Shown piece after piece: positions 1 to 7,876 of a DNA stretch of 42,184 nt (positions are counted from its first letter, which is position 1; each line of letters opens with the position of its first letter). The stretch comes from Clostridia bacterium. Its GTDB lineage: Bacteria > Bacillota > Clostridia > Christensenellales > Borkfalkiaceae. The translations under genes and the position numbers were made by a program. The stretch spans positions 1 through 42,184 of the forward strand of contig JAFZXN010000040.1 in NCBI GenBank assembly GCA_017616695.1, in the 5' to 3' direction. The notes under the pieces are model-generated. The model did no database searches. It was not told the DNA's origin and saw nothing but the letters and a program-made list of their open reading frames with translations.

Positions 1-208
1 AAGATGCACCGCCGCGGTTTTTTCATTTTATAGATTATCGACGTCGTATTCAAGACGACTTCTTAACGCCTTTGCCGAGCGCGTTACGGGTTTTTAAAAC
101 GACGGCAATTTGGGTTACGGTCTATCGCCGTATCGCCGTTGCGATCGTGATTACGTCAGGCGTAATAATTTTTGTTTTTTCGTATTTTATCGGCGATTTT
201 TAAAATTA
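1..208. other. Window edge without recognisable gene
   Basis: This stretch lies downstream of tcdA on the minus strand. On the plus strand, frame 1 stays open from base 1 to a TAG at 31-33, so it could be the last codons of a gene entering from the left, but that is too short to support. No clear terminator hairpin with a T-tract was found after tcdA. Confidence 0.4.
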
Positions 209-982
209 TTACGTTTTTGAGATTTGCCTCGTTTCTCTAACGCCCGTAATGTCTTTTATGACTTCTGCGGCGACTATAAGCCCTGCGACCGACGGCACGA
301 AAGCTATCGACGCGGGCGTTTTTTTGCGCGTGTTTAACGTTTTGTCAAGCTCGTCGGTAATATCCGTATCGCCTTCCTTTTCGTCACACCCGCGGGAAAA
401 CGGAGGCTCTTTGGAATACACTACTTTAAGCTTTCCGACGCCACGCTTTTTAAGTTCTCTTCGCATGACTTTAGCCAAAGGGCAGACTGACGTATCGTAA
501 ATATCTGCGACCTCGAACGCAAGCGGATCGAGCTTGTTTCCCGCGCCCATCGAGCTTATGACGGGAACCCCCGCATTCGTCGCCGCAACTATTACGGCTA
601 TCTTTCCGGAAACTGTATCTATCGCGTCGACGACGTAATCGTAAGAAGAAAGATCGAATTTATCTATCGTATCGGGAAGAACGAAAACTTCGTGGCAAGT
701 CACCTTGCAATTTGGATCGATTTCCTTTATTCGACGGCTTATAACGTCGACTTTCTTTTCCCCGACGTTGCGGGTAGTTGCGATTATCTGTCGATTTACG
801 TTGGAAACGGAAATAACGTCGTTATCCACGACGTCTATCGCGCCCACGCCCGAACGAGCCAAAGCCTCCACGACGTAGCCGCCCACCCCGCCGACGCCGA
901 AGACGATCACGCGGGAGTTTTGAAGTTTTTTCATAGCGGCGGCGCCGAGTAAAAGCTCCGTCCGCGAAAAAGGCGTTTCCAT
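209..982 (-). CDS. tcdA: tRNA threonylcarbamoyladenosine dehydratase TcdA (ThiF/E1-like)
   Basis: A 257-residue E1-like enzyme expected to cyclise N6-threonylcarbamoyladenosine at tRNA position 37, using ATP in the cytoplasm. The Rossmann nucleotide-binding motif GVGGVG is at residues 29-34, followed by an acidic strand end (DVVDND) and the family's SN-x-NRQ motif at about 60-65. A SMGAGNKLDP segment and a CPLAKVMRRELKK segment are also typical of the family. Length fits TcdA/CsdL (about 250-270). It is the last gene of a three-gene operon, 7 bases after the dehydrogenase stop. Its ribosome site is weak, suggesting translation coupled to the upstream gene. A role linked to the lipid-like genes before it is not expected. 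Confidence 0.93.
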   Translation of the reverse strand: METPFSRTELLLGAAAMKKLQNSRVIVFGVGGVGGYVVEALARSGVGAIDVVDNDVISVSNVNRQIIATTRNVGEKKVDVISRRIKEIDPNCKVTCHEVFVLPDTIDKFDLSSYDYVVDAIDTVSGKIAVIVAATNAGVPVISSMGAGNKLDPLAFEVADIYDTSVCPLAKVMRRELKKRGVGKLKVVYSKEPPFSRGCDEKEGDTDITDELDKTLNTRKKTPASIAFVPSVAGLIVAAEVIKDITGVRETRQISKT

Positions 983-989
983 AAAAAGT

Positions 990-1778
990 CTATTTGGCGT
1001 ACATCTGATAAAGCACCCAATCTATAAAGCGCGTGGGAAGCACTCTCGACAGCCCTACGAGCAGTTTATACGAAAACCCGACGACTTTATAAGGCTTGGG
1101 ATTTCTCGCCGTAACGAGCTTATAAATGACTTTTGCGACGTTTATCGGCGGAACGCCGTTCTGCTCGTCGTGTTCCATTCTCGAAACGGAACGGGCTATC
1201 CTGTCGCCGTAGATATCGGCGCCCTCTTCGCTTTTGTCTCTCGCCGCGGTGAAGTTGGTCTTGGTATCTCCCGGAAGGACCGCCAGAACCTTTACGCCCA
1301 AAGGCTTTAACTCTATGTTATACGCCCGCGAAAAATTCAAAACGGCAGACTTCGTGGCCGTATAATACGTCTGAAACGGTATCGGCAAAATGCCGGCGAC
1401 GCTCGACAGATTAACTATGCGCCCCTTTGTTTCGCGAAGGTATTTTGCCGCTAAACGACAGCTTTTTTCAAGTGCCGAAAAATTGAGAAGGCAGATTTTT
1501 TCAACCTTTTCGTCAGTGGTAAATTCCACGGCGCCGCTTATCCCGAGCCCCGCGTTATTAATAACGGCGTCTATCCTTCCTTCGGCGGCGTACACCTTTT
1601 CGTAAACGCCCTCGAGCGCGGCAAAATCGGTAACGTCGGCAATTATGCCTTGCGCCCCTTCCGCGGTCGAACCCGAACGGGAAACGCCGTATACTTTGAA
1701 CCCTTTTTCGACAAAGAGCTTCGCAGTGGCAAGACCTATGCCCTTCGAAGCTCCGAAAACTATCACTACTTTATTCAT
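990..1778 (-). CDS. Short-chain dehydrogenase/reductase, possible 3-ketosphinganine reductase
   Basis: A 262-residue classical SDR. Visible motifs are the cofactor loop GASKGIG (residues 9-15), NNAG (74-77), catalytic Ser126 and YxxxK with Tyr139 and Lys143. A DVT pair near residue 49 follows the cofactor fold. The C-terminal tail (NPKPYKVVGFSYKLL onward, ending WVLYQMYAK) is hydrophobic and aromatic, as in SDRs acting on lipid substrates. Its start overlaps the end of the preceding acyl-transferase-like gene by 8 bases, so the two are almost certainly co-translated. By analogy with 3-ketodihydrosphingosine reductase beside serine palmitoyltransferase, it may reduce a 3-keto long-chain base. 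That substrate is inferred from context; the SDR assignment itself is firm. Confidence 0.88.
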   Translation of the reverse strand: MNKVVIVFGASKGIGLATAKLFVEKGFKVYGVSRSGSTAEGAQGIIADVTDFAALEGVYEKVYAAEGRIDAVINNAGLGISGAVEFTTDEKVEKICLLNFSALEKSCRLAAKYLRETKGRIVNLSSVAGILPIPFQTYYTATKSAVLNFSRAYNIELKPLGVKVLAVLPGDTKTNFTAARDKSEEGADIYGDRIARSVSRMEHDEQNGVPPINVAKVIYKLVTARNPKPYKVVGFSYKLLVGLSRVLPTRFIDWVLYQMYAK

Positions 1779-2955
1779 TGTTTAAAATGCCTATGACCTC
1801 TGCTATCTTTTGTGCGGCGATATCCATTTGCTTTTTGGTATGCGTCGCGGTGTAGCTCGTTCTCAAAAGCGCCTGACCAACGGGCGTTGCGGGTGAAACT
1901 ACGGGGTTAACGTAAACGCCGCGTTCCAGAAGCAGTTTGCACGCAAGGAAGGCTTTCATATCGTCGTAAACGTAAATGGGGATTATCGGCGTTTCGGCGT
2001 CTATGATGGGAACGTTATACGATTTGAGTTTGGCGCGCATATAGCAAGAAATATCCTTTAACGCGGTCACTCTCTGCGGCTCGCGCTCAAGTATTTCAAG
2101 CGCTTTCAAAGCGCACGCCGCCGACGCAGGCGTCATCGACGCGCTGAAAATGAACGGGCGCGAAACGTGCCTGACGTAATCGACGACTTCGGCTTTCGCC
2201 GCCATATAACCGCCGAGCGACGCAAGAGATTTGGAGAACGTGCCCATATAGATATCCACTTCGTCTTCAAGACCGAAATATTCCGCCGTTCCCCTGCCGT
2301 GCTCGCCCAAAACGCCAAGCCCGTGAGCGTCGTCGACCATAACTCTCGCACCGTATTTTTTTGCAAGAGCCACTATTTCGGGAAGTTTTGCTATATCGCC
2401 GCTCATCGAAAACACGCCGTCGGTAACTATGAGCGCGCCGCCGGAAGTGAGGTCGAGAGATTTGAGTTTTTCTTCGAGGTCTTCCATATCCGCGTGCTTA
2501 TAACGCGTCATTTTGGCGTAGGAAAGCCTGCAACCGTCGTAAATGGAGGCGTGGTTTTCCTTGTCGCACAAGATGTGGTCGCCAAGCCCCGCAACGGCGC
2601 TCAAAATACCGAGATTGCTTTGAAATCCCGTGGAAAAAGTCATGACGGCCTCTTTACGTAAAAAGTCGGCAAGGGCCTTTTCGAGCTTTATATGCAGATC
2701 GAGCGTGCCGTTTAAAAAACGACTGCCGGAGCAACCCGAGCCGTATTCTTTCAAAGCCTCGACGCCCGCAGCGATGACTTCCTTGTCGTTCGTGAGCCCG
2801 AGATAGTTGTTGGAGCCTATCATTATAACGTCGATCCCTTCCATCACTACGCTCGTATCCTGCGCGGTCGAAAGCGTGTGGAAATACGGATAAAGCCCGC
2901 TGCTACGCGCTTTTTGAAGAGTCTCGAAATGATTGCATTTTTCAAAAAGATCCAT
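1771..2955 (-). CDS. PLP-dependent alpha-oxoamine synthase, serine palmitoyltransferase-like
   Basis: A 394-residue fold-type I PLP enzyme that condenses an amino acid with an acyl thioester. Features: GSNNYLGL (47-54), the stretch GSGCSGSRFLNGT (72-84), FSTGFQSNLG (107-116), NHASIYDG with PLP-stacking His135, DDAHG (208-212) and GTFSKS with PLP lysine Lys242, then RPFIFSAS. The GSG-x-x-GSR-x-LNGT stretch and the FSTGF and HASIYDGC motifs follow bacterial serine palmitoyltransferases as I recall them, rather than 2-amino-3-ketobutyrate CoA ligase, which has a FICGT-type stretch there. AAT-I enzymes such as BioF or Kbl remain possible. The AAGGAA ribosome site precedes ATG at 2955. It leads an operon with the overlapping SDR and tcdA, driven by a consensus promoter about 120 bases upstream. 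Confidence 0.8.
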   Translation of the reverse strand: MDLFEKCNHFETLQKARSSGLYPYFHTLSTAQDTSVVMEGIDVIMIGSNNYLGLTNDKEVIAAGVEALKEYGSGCSGSRFLNGTLDLHIKLEKALADFLRKEAVMTFSTGFQSNLGILSAVAGLGDHILCDKENHASIYDGCRLSYAKMTRYKHADMEDLEEKLKSLDLTSGGALIVTDGVFSMSGDIAKLPEIVALAKKYGARVMVDDAHGLGVLGEHGRGTAEYFGLEDEVDIYMGTFSKSLASLGGYMAAKAEVVDYVRHVSRPFIFSASMTPASAACALKALEILEREPQRVTALKDISCYMRAKLKSYNVPIIDAETPIIPIYVYDDMKAFLACKLLLERGVYVNPVVSPATPVGQALLRTSYTATHTKKQMDIAAQKIAEVIGILNNE

Positions 2956-3084
2956 AGGTTGTTCCTTTCGGTAACGAAATGCAGGCGTTATAGCCGCCGT
3001 CAGTAATTTTTAACGTAAATATGCGGTAAAATTATTTGACGTTCCGCCTTACGGCGGGCAGAAACGTACGCCTACGTAGTGATT

Positions 3085-3113
3085 ATTATACTATAATAAT
3101 ACGATATTGTCAA
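3085..3113 (-). promoter_or_regulatory. SigA-type promoter of the SPT-like/SDR/tcdA operon
   Basis: Read on the minus strand, TTGACA (3113-3108) and TATAAT (3090-3085) are separated by exactly 17 bases. Transcription should begin near 3078, giving a leader of about 120 nucleotides before the SPT-like start at 2955. Confidence 0.85.
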
Positions 3114-3190
3114 GTAAACTGTATTTACACGCCCAAAACCGCACGAAAAAATTGCCGAAATTTTACAATTATCCTTTAAAACGGCGCAAA

Positions 3191-3219
3191 AATAAAGGCT
3201 TCCTTTATGGGGAAGCCTT
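3191..3219 (-). terminator. Intrinsic terminator after the small lipoprotein gene
   Basis: A perfect 9-bp stem (AAGGCTTCC, 3195-3203, with GGAAGCCTT, 3211-3219) has a 7-base loop and, on the minus strand, is followed by a T-rich tract. It lies 20 bases past the lipoprotein stop codon. Confidence 0.85.
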
Positions 3220-3238
3220 CGATAAATATCATCGACGA

Positions 3239-3592
3239 TCATTTCTTGTAATATTTCGTACCGGAGATCTCGATATATTCGCCCTTGTTGTCCGAACCTT
3301 TGTTGAAGGAAAGAGCCGTGTTGTATTCGGTCTTGTCGCCGTCTTTGGATTCACTCGTCTTGGTGAAGGTGATGGTGTCGTTACCGCTGTCGTCTTTGCC
3401 GAGCTTATAAGTGCCTTCGGTCGTATAGGAAAGAGCGCCTACGGTATAAACGCAGGTGAACTTATCACCGCTGAAGGTATAAGTGCAGTACGAAGAAGCG
3501 TACGAACCGGACAAACCGCTGCAAGCGGCAAGCGATAATGCGAGCATAGCCACGAGAGCCATAGCCGTAACAGTTGTTAAGATCTTTTTCAT
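3239..3592 (-). CDS. Small lipoprotein of unknown function
   Basis: A 117-residue exported lipoprotein. It begins with a positively charged MKK, a hydrophobic stretch to residue 20 and a lipobox LAAC with the lipid-modified Cys24. The mature part is rich in Thr, Ser, Tyr and Lys with alternating polar and hydrophobic residues, which suggests a small beta-sheet domain: paired strands around FSGDKFTCVYTV, TTEGTYKL and DTITFTKT, ending EYIEISGTKYYKK. One further cysteine pair (mature region) could form a disulfide. It has its own promoter, an AAGGAG ribosome site 8 bases before ATG, and its own terminator, so it is a monocistronic unit. No function is recognised. Confidence 0.85.
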   Translation of the reverse strand: MKKILTTVTAMALVAMLALSLAACSGLSGSYASSYCTYTFSGDKFTCVYTVGALSYTTEGTYKLGKDDSGNDTITFTKTSESKDGDKTEYNTALSFNKGSDNKGEYIEISGTKYYKK

Positions 3593-3626
3593 AGTAATAA
3601 CTCCTTTATGAGATTTTCTGAATTAT

Positions 3627-3654
3627 ATTATAGCCAAATTTTTACAAAAGTCAA
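3627..3654 (-). promoter_or_regulatory. Promoter of the small lipoprotein gene
   Basis: On the minus strand TTGACT (3654-3649) and TATAAT (3632-3627) are 16 bases apart. The AAGGAG ribosome site lies between this promoter and the start at 3592. Confidence 0.75.
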
Positions 3655-3708
3655 CCGAACCGAAAACCGATTTACGAAAAATCTACAGATCCGCGGTTTT
3701 TTTATACA

Positions 3709-3764
3709 ACGACCTACAGTCCTAACGACTTTTTCTTGCGCCAACAAGAAAAAGTGTTAATTAA
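3709..3764 (-). repeat. Truncated copy (A) of a dispersed palindromic repeat
   Basis: This segment matches the 3' half of the longer copies at 5619-5714 and 29657-29753. It holds only their second hairpin, stem CTTTTTCTTG (3729-3738) with CAAGAAAAAG (3745-3754). It abuts the fhs stop codon at 3761-3763, so the hairpin would sit at the 3' end of the fhs mRNA. No T-tract follows the stem on the minus strand, so it may protect the mRNA end or only partly terminate. Confidence 0.8.
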
Positions 3765-5425
3765 AATATTCCGTAAATATTCCCGTCGTCGTCGATGCCG
3801 ATATCTTCCGCCGCGGGTTTTTTTGGAAGCCCCGGCATAGTCATTATATCGCCCGTCAAAACGACGATAAAGCCAGCGCCGCTCGACAGTTTTACGTTTC
3901 TCACGGTTACGGTAAAGCCTTCGGGCGCGCCCAAAAGCTTGGGATCGTCCGAAAAGCTGTATTGCGTTTTGGCTATGCAAACGGGAAGATGCCCGTAGCC
4001 CGCGGCTTCGAGTTCGGCGATCTTGTTTACCGCGGGAGCGAGGAAGGAAACGCCCGCGCCGCCGTAGACTTTGGTAACGACCGCGCGTATCTTATCCTTG
4101 ACGGAAGCTTCGAGCGGGTAAGAAAATTCAAAGCCGTGTTCGGTGTTGCATAAAGCCACCACTTCGTCAGCAAGTTCGAGCATACCCGCGCCGCCTTTTG
4201 CCCAGCCGTCGGCAAGGATAGCCTTGACGCCGAGCGCCGCGCACTCTGAAATGAGCAGTTCTACCTCTTTGTCGGTGTCCGTCGGGAATTTGTTCACCGC
4301 CACGGTAACGGGCAATTTATATACGTTTTTAACGTTGGAAACGTGCCTTAAAAGATTGGGTAAGCCTTTCTTTAAAGCCGTAAGGTCTTCTTTGGCTAAT
4401 TCGGTCTTCGACGCGCCGCCGTGCATTTTGAGCGCCCTTATAGTTGCGACCATGACTACCGCGTCGGGCTTAAGCCCCGCGTAACGGCACTTGATATCGA
4501 AGAATTTTTCCGCGCCGAGGTCTGCGCCGAAGCCTGCCTCGGTAACGGTGTAATCGCTTACGCTCATCGCGACTTTCGTGGCGATGACGGAGTTACAGCC
4601 GTGCGCGATATTGGCAAACGGCCCTCCGTGGATAATGGCGGGAGTGCCTTCGAGCGTCTGAACGAGGTTAGGCTTCAAAGCGTCTTTAAGCAGAGCCGCC
4701 ATAGCGCCTTCGGCTTTAAGATCGCCTGCGGTAACGGGTTTTTTGTCGTAAGTGCTTGCAACGACTATCCTCGCAAGCCGCTTTTTAAGGTCGGCGTAAC
4801 CGTCGGCAAGACAGAACACCGCCATGACTTCGGTGGCGACGGTTATGTCGTAGCCGTCCTCTCTCGGAACGCCGTTCGCCCTTCCGTTCAGCCCGTCGAC
4901 GATAAAACGAAGCTGACGGTCGTTCATATCGACGCAACGTTTCCAGGTCACGCTGCGGGGATCTATACCGAGCGCGTTGCCCTGATGGATATGGTTGTCG
5001 AGCATGGCCGCAAGCAGGTTATTAGCCGCGCCGATAGCGTGAAAATCGCCCGTAAAATGCAGGTTTATGTCTTCCATGGGAACGACCTGCGCGTGTCCGC
5101 CGCCCGTAGCGCCGCCTTTAACGCCGAACACGGGGCCAAGCGACGGCTCGCGAAGCGCGACCACGGCTTTATAGCCGAGTTTTCTCATTCCGTCGGCAAG
5201 ACCTATGGTCGTCGTCGTCTTACCTTCGCCGGCAGGCGTAGGCGTGATGGCGGTGACGAGGATAAGTTTCGAGTGCGGTTTGGTCTTTTTAAGAACGTTA
5301 AGGTCTATCTTGGCTTTATATTTGCCGTAATATTCGATATCGTCCGCTAAAAGGCCTATTTTTTCGGCTATCTCGCCGATAGGTTGCGGCTTATACGCTT
5401 TTGCAATTTCAAGATCGTTGTTCAT
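3761..5425 (-). CDS. fhs: Formate--tetrahydrofolate ligase
   Basis: Makes 10-formyltetrahydrofolate from formate, ATP and tetrahydrofolate in the cytoplasm; in Clostridia it feeds purine synthesis and the methyl branch of the Wood-Ljungdahl pathway. The ATP-binding loop [14 protein letters not shown] is near residue 60 and is followed by [20 protein letters not shown] and [15 protein letters not shown], all characteristic of the family. From the chosen ATG at 5425 it has 554 residues, close to the usual ~556. An upstream in-frame ATG at 5467 lacks a ribosome site, whereas GGGGG lies 7 bases before the chosen ATG. It is monocistronic with a perfect upstream promoter. No other Wood-Ljungdahl genes are in the window. 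Confidence 0.98.
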   Translation of the reverse strand: MNNDLEIAKAYKPQPIGEIAEKIGLLADDIEYYGKYKAKIDLNVLKKTKPHSKLILVTAITPTPAGEGKTTTTIGLADGMRKLGYKAVVALREPSLGPVFGVKGGATGGGHAQVVPMEDINLHFTGDFHAIGAANNLLAAMLDNHIHQGNALGIDPRSVTWKRCVDMNDRQLRFIVDGLNGRANGVPREDGYDITVATEVMAVFCLADGYADLKKRLARIVVASTYDKKPVTAGDLKAEGAMAALLKDALKPNLVQTLEGTPAIIHGGPFANIAHGCNSVIATKVAMSVSDYTVTEAGFGADLGAEKFFDIKCRYAGLKPDAVVMVATIRALKMHGGASKTELAKEDLTALKKGLPNLLRHVSNVKNVYKLPVTVAVNKFPTDTDKEVELLISECAALGVKAILADGWAKGGAGMLELADEVVALCNTEHGFEFSYPLEASVKDKIRAVVTKVYGGAGVSFLAPAVNKIAELEAAGYGHLPVCIAKTQYSFSDDPKLLGAPEGFTVTVRNVKLSSGAGFIVVLTGDIMTMPGLPKKPAAEDIGIDDDGNIYGIF

Positions 5426-5498
5426 ATATGATCCCCCATACGGCTTTGGTCGGTCGTGGCCGATCATTAATAGCCGTGCGTAAAAAATGTTTTTAATT

Positions 5499-5527
5499 AT
5501 TATATATTAAAAAAAGTTCTATGTCAA
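5499..5527 (-). promoter_or_regulatory. SigA-type promoter of fhs
   Basis: Minus-strand TTGACA (5527-5522) and TATAAT (5504-5499) are 17 bases apart. The predicted start near 5492 leaves a leader of about 67 bases before the fhs start at 5425. Confidence 0.88.
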
Positions 5528-5573
5528 TGGATTTGACCGACTAAACGCCGAACTTACGCTATCTTTTAAAACA

Positions 5574-5609
5574 AAAAGAAAAACCCGCCGAGCGGGTAGC
5601 TTCGACGGG
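5574..5609 (-). terminator. Second hairpin terminator before fhs
   Basis: An 8-bp stem (5584-5591 with 5602-5609, one G-T pair) is followed on the minus strand by a T-rich tract (5574-5583). It closely resembles the terminator at 5754-5788, in the same orientation. It lies between repeat copy B and the fhs promoter and would stop read-through into fhs. Confidence 0.7.
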
Positions 5610-5618
5610 AAAAAAGAT

Positions 5619-5714
5619 ATTAACACTTTTTCTTGCGTGGCAAGAAAAAGTCGTTAGGACTGTTGGTCGTGAGCGGCTTAACGCGGGAAATCAATCCCCG
5701 CTACCGCTCTCGGC
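5619..5714 (+). repeat. Full copy (B) of a ~96-bp dispersed palindromic repeat
   Basis: The reverse complement of this segment aligns almost base for base with 29657-29753. Each copy has two hairpins: one built on GAGCGG/CCGCTC with an inner GCGGG/CCCGC, and one of A/T-rich stem (CTTTTTCTTGC at 5626-5636 with GCAAGAAAAAG at 5640-5650). No open reading frame or transposase is inside. Similar terminator hairpins lie on both sides. Confidence 0.85.
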
Positions 5715-5753
5715 AAAATTATATAATTTTATTAATACGAGTTAATTGATACA

Positions 5754-5788
5754 AGAAAAAACCCGCCGAGCAAGTAATGCCGACGGGA
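5754..5788 (-). terminator. Terminator after the virion-module operon
   Basis: A 7-bp stem (CCCGCCG 5762-5768 with CGACGGG 5781-5787) extended by a 3-bp inner stem across a bulge, with a run of seven A on the plus strand (5755-5761) that becomes T on the transcript. It sits just after the stop of the gene ending at 5796. Confidence 0.75.
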
Positions 5789-5795
5789 AAAAAGG

Positions 5796-6662
5796 TCACA
5801 TATTGTAGATCATCTTGTAAGCCGTGTTATAGAATTTTCCGAGATACTCACGCATGCCGTCGTCGCTCAAAAAGTCGTCGAGAGCCTTGCTTTTATCGTC
5901 GAAATCACGATAATAGGCGGTTATTTTGTTAAGCCTGTCGATAAAATATTTTTCTTCGACTTTTTCCTTTTCCTTTTGGATAGCGGCGGCCGCCTCGGTA
6001 TCCTGATAATTGACTTCCTTTTCGGTTATCGTATTGTTGTACTTGAGCGCGATTTCGTTGGCGGAATCACGTTCTTTTTTGGCTTTTTCGTAAAGTTCTT
6101 CCTGCTCCGCCGCCATTTGCAGATCGTAATTTTTCATCAGCTCTTCGAGTTCGCTCTGCAAGCTTTCGATCTTTTCTTTAAGCTCGCTCTGCTTTGCGTA
6201 CTTGGTCTTTTCCACTGCGGAAACGGCGTCGGCTTTACTTTTTTCTATTTCGGCGACCGCACCGTTGGCGATGGAAGAGCGGGCTATGCCCCTTTTCAAA
6301 GCGTCGTTTTCCACGGCTTTTTCGGCGTTGGCGTAAAGTTCGCTCTCTTCCGCCTTTCTCTTTTGAGCGTCGGCCTCGGCTTTTTTGATAAGCTCGTTCA
6401 TATCGTTGATCTTTTTGGCGTTCGATCTGTTGGCGTCGGAAACGAGCGTGCCGTACTTTGCGTTTAGTTTGGTCTTAACGGCCTCGAGCAACTCGTCGTC
6501 GCTTCTGTCGTCGGTGGGAAGCCTGTCAAGCTGTATTTTGAGCGGCTTTTCGTCATAATTTTTTACGGCCTCCGACTGCTCTGCCATAGACTTGTCAAGT
6601 GATTCTTTCAAAGTTTTTTTGTTTTGTTTTAGTTGCTCATCGCTATAATGGATCTTTGACAT
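5796..6662 (-). CDS. Coiled-coil protein, last gene of the virion module
   Basis: A 288-residue, highly charged (Lys/Glu/Ala-rich) protein with no signal peptide. Residues about 80-235 have continuous heptad character, broken by a short LKRGIARSSIANG segment near residue 122. The C-terminus (FLSDDGMREYLGKFYNTAYKMIYNM) is aromatic and compact. It begins after a GGGAG ribosome site 5 bases before ATG and ends at a terminator, closing the operon. In P22-like phages this position is held by tail-needle or ejection proteins, and a long coiled coil would fit either, but I do not recognise the family. It is well formed and shows no decay. Confidence 0.75.
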   Translation of the reverse strand: MSKIHYSDEQLKQNKKTLKESLDKSMAEQSEAVKNYDEKPLKIQLDRLPTDDRSDDELLEAVKTKLNAKYGTLVSDANRSNAKKINDMNELIKKAEADAQKRKAEESELYANAEKAVENDALKRGIARSSIANGAVAEIEKSKADAVSAVEKTKYAKQSELKEKIESLQSELEELMKNYDLQMAAEQEELYEKAKKERDSANEIALKYNNTITEKEVNYQDTEAAAAIQKEKEKVEEKYFIDRLNKITAYYRDFDDKSKALDDFLSDDGMREYLGKFYNTAYKMIYNM

Positions 6663-6745
6663 ATTATCTCCCTGTTTGGTTTTCTCCGCGGCAAAATGCG
6701 AATTTTAAGCAGTGCAAATTTACCGCGACTATCAATATTTTTGCG

Positions 6746-6958
6746 TCACGCTCCCGTTATATGAAAGCGGTTTCTTTTCCTCGACGCCACGGCGCCCTGA
6801 TAAAGCGGGATAAGTTCGTCGCAAAAGCGCAGAGGTATCATCTGCCCGTCGGTATCCACCTTGTAGCACACACCGTTTTTACTAAGCCCCACGTATTCCG
6901 TTCCGCCCGATAAAAACATAAAGTAACTATCCGCGGCGGGCAAGCTCTTATAAGTCAT
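6746..6958 (-). CDS. Small protein of the virion module, unknown function
   Basis: A 70-residue protein with a strong AAAGGAG ribosome site 6 bases before ATG, which supports it as a real gene. It contains short beta-like stretches (SYFMFLSGG, EYVGLSKNGVCYKVDTDGQMI) and a basic C-terminus (SRKRNRFHITGA). No transmembrane segment is visible, so it does not look like a holin. It lies 59 bases after the 279-residue gene and 83 bases before the coiled-coil gene, in the same direction. Function unknown. Confidence 0.65.
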   Translation of the reverse strand: MTYKSLPAADSYFMFLSGGTEYVGLSKNGVCYKVDTDGQMIPLRFCDELIPLYQGAVASRKRNRFHITGA

Positions 6959-7017
6959 TTTCGTCTCCTTTTAAGGATATTTTTATTATTTTGGGAAGTT
7001 TCTTTTCGGCCGCACGA

Positions 7018-7857
7018 TCATTCCGTTACCAGAACGGCTTTATCGTCCAGCCCGACAAAAACGACCTTCTGACAATCGGGCGCGCCTATGACTTTCTTCG
7101 CCCTCGCCCCTATAGCGGAAGACGTATAGCCGAGGTTTCCGTCGAGAACGTATCGGGTAACGCTCTTGTCGCTTCCGATAACGTACGTTTTCCCGCCGTA
7201 AGCGCCTCCGACGGCTAAAGCTCCGACCATAGGCACGTTGACTTCGCCCACCACGTCTTGAAAACTTACGTTTATAAGCACGAAACGGGTGCTATTTGCC
7301 GAAAGCAAGGCTAAAATTATATTCCCGTCCGGAAGTTTGGACATGGCAAAATCGTCGCAACTTCTCGTATATATGAGAGCGTCGTCGTAAGGCGAGCGAT
7401 ATCTCACTTCGCATTTACCTTTTACTCCGTCGTAAACGCCGAGATACGCCCCGCCCGTAGCCGCCGCGGCAAAGACTTTGCTTTTCGATGCGCCGTAACT
7501 TACGTTTCCGCACACGTCGACGACGCCGACAGAAAACCCGCTCACCGAAGAAGCGTCCAGCTTAAGAACGTTTTCTCCCGCCGAGACGAACAGCCTTTCG
7601 TCGGTTTGTTTATCGCCCGAAAGCGTTACTTCCGCAAACGGGATATCGTTGAGAAAGTATTTAAGCGTTCCCGTTCCGCTCACGTTTGAAGTTATCGTGA
7701 CGTAGCCGTCGCTTTCCGCAACGAAACTTACCGAATAAACGTCGGACGAAACCGACATATCTTCGGGGTAAAGCAACAGCCTTTCAAAATGCAGATTGCT
7801 CTTGTTTTTGAGTTTTTCTATCTCCTTGACGATCTCGGTATAGTTGACCTCTTTCAT
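7018..7857 (-). CDS. Virion-module protein with helical N-terminus and beta-rich body
   Basis: A 279-residue protein with GGAGGT ribosome site 5 bases before ATG. Residues 1-25 form a charged helix (YTEIVKEIEKLKNKSN). Residues about 40-125 look like a beta-sandwich (SVSFVAESDGYVTITSNVSG onward). The rest has short strand repeats with propeller-like rhythm (CEVRYRSPYDDALIYTRSCDDFAMSKLPDGNIILALL). There is no signal peptide. It follows the propeller-like tail/stabilisation gene after 19 bases. A helix for docking plus a carbohydrate-binding-like sandwich would suit a receptor-binding or head-decoration protein, but this is inference only. Confidence 0.7.
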   Translation of the reverse strand: MKEVNYTEIVKEIEKLKNKSNLHFERLLLYPEDMSVSSDVYSVSFVAESDGYVTITSNVSGTGTLKYFLNDIPFAEVTLSGDKQTDERLFVSAGENVLKLDASSVSGFSVGVVDVCGNVSYGASKSKVFAAAATGGAYLGVYDGVKGKCEVRYRSPYDDALIYTRSCDDFAMSKLPDGNIILALLSANSTRFVLINVSFQDVVGEVNVPMVGALAVGGAYGGKTYVIGSDKSVTRYVLDGNLGYTSSAIGARAKKVIGAPDCQKVVFVGLDDKAVLVTE

Positions 7858-7876
7858 TCTTACCTCCGAAATACCG

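Noticed and set aside
1771-2955. 2-amino-3-ketobutyrate CoA ligase as the main call
   Set aside because: The GSG-x-x-GSR-x-LNGT stretch and the adjacent SDR fit SPT-like enzymes better, and no threonine dehydrogenase is near. Not excluded.
3729-3754. Classical intrinsic terminator for fhs
   Set aside because: The stem is A/T-rich and not followed by a T-tract on the minus strand; it is kept only as part of the repeat.
4421-5350. 309-codon plus-strand ORF opposite fhs
   Set aside because: It is antisense to the well-supported fhs gene and has no ribosome site or recognisable motif; high GC at codon positions explains such shadows.
5619-5714. Attachment site of the virion module
   Set aside because: The repeat occurs at 29657-29753, far from the module, and no matching copy lies at the terL side (15784-15861).
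6746-6958. Holin gene in the virion module
   Set aside because: The 70-residue product has no transmembrane helix.
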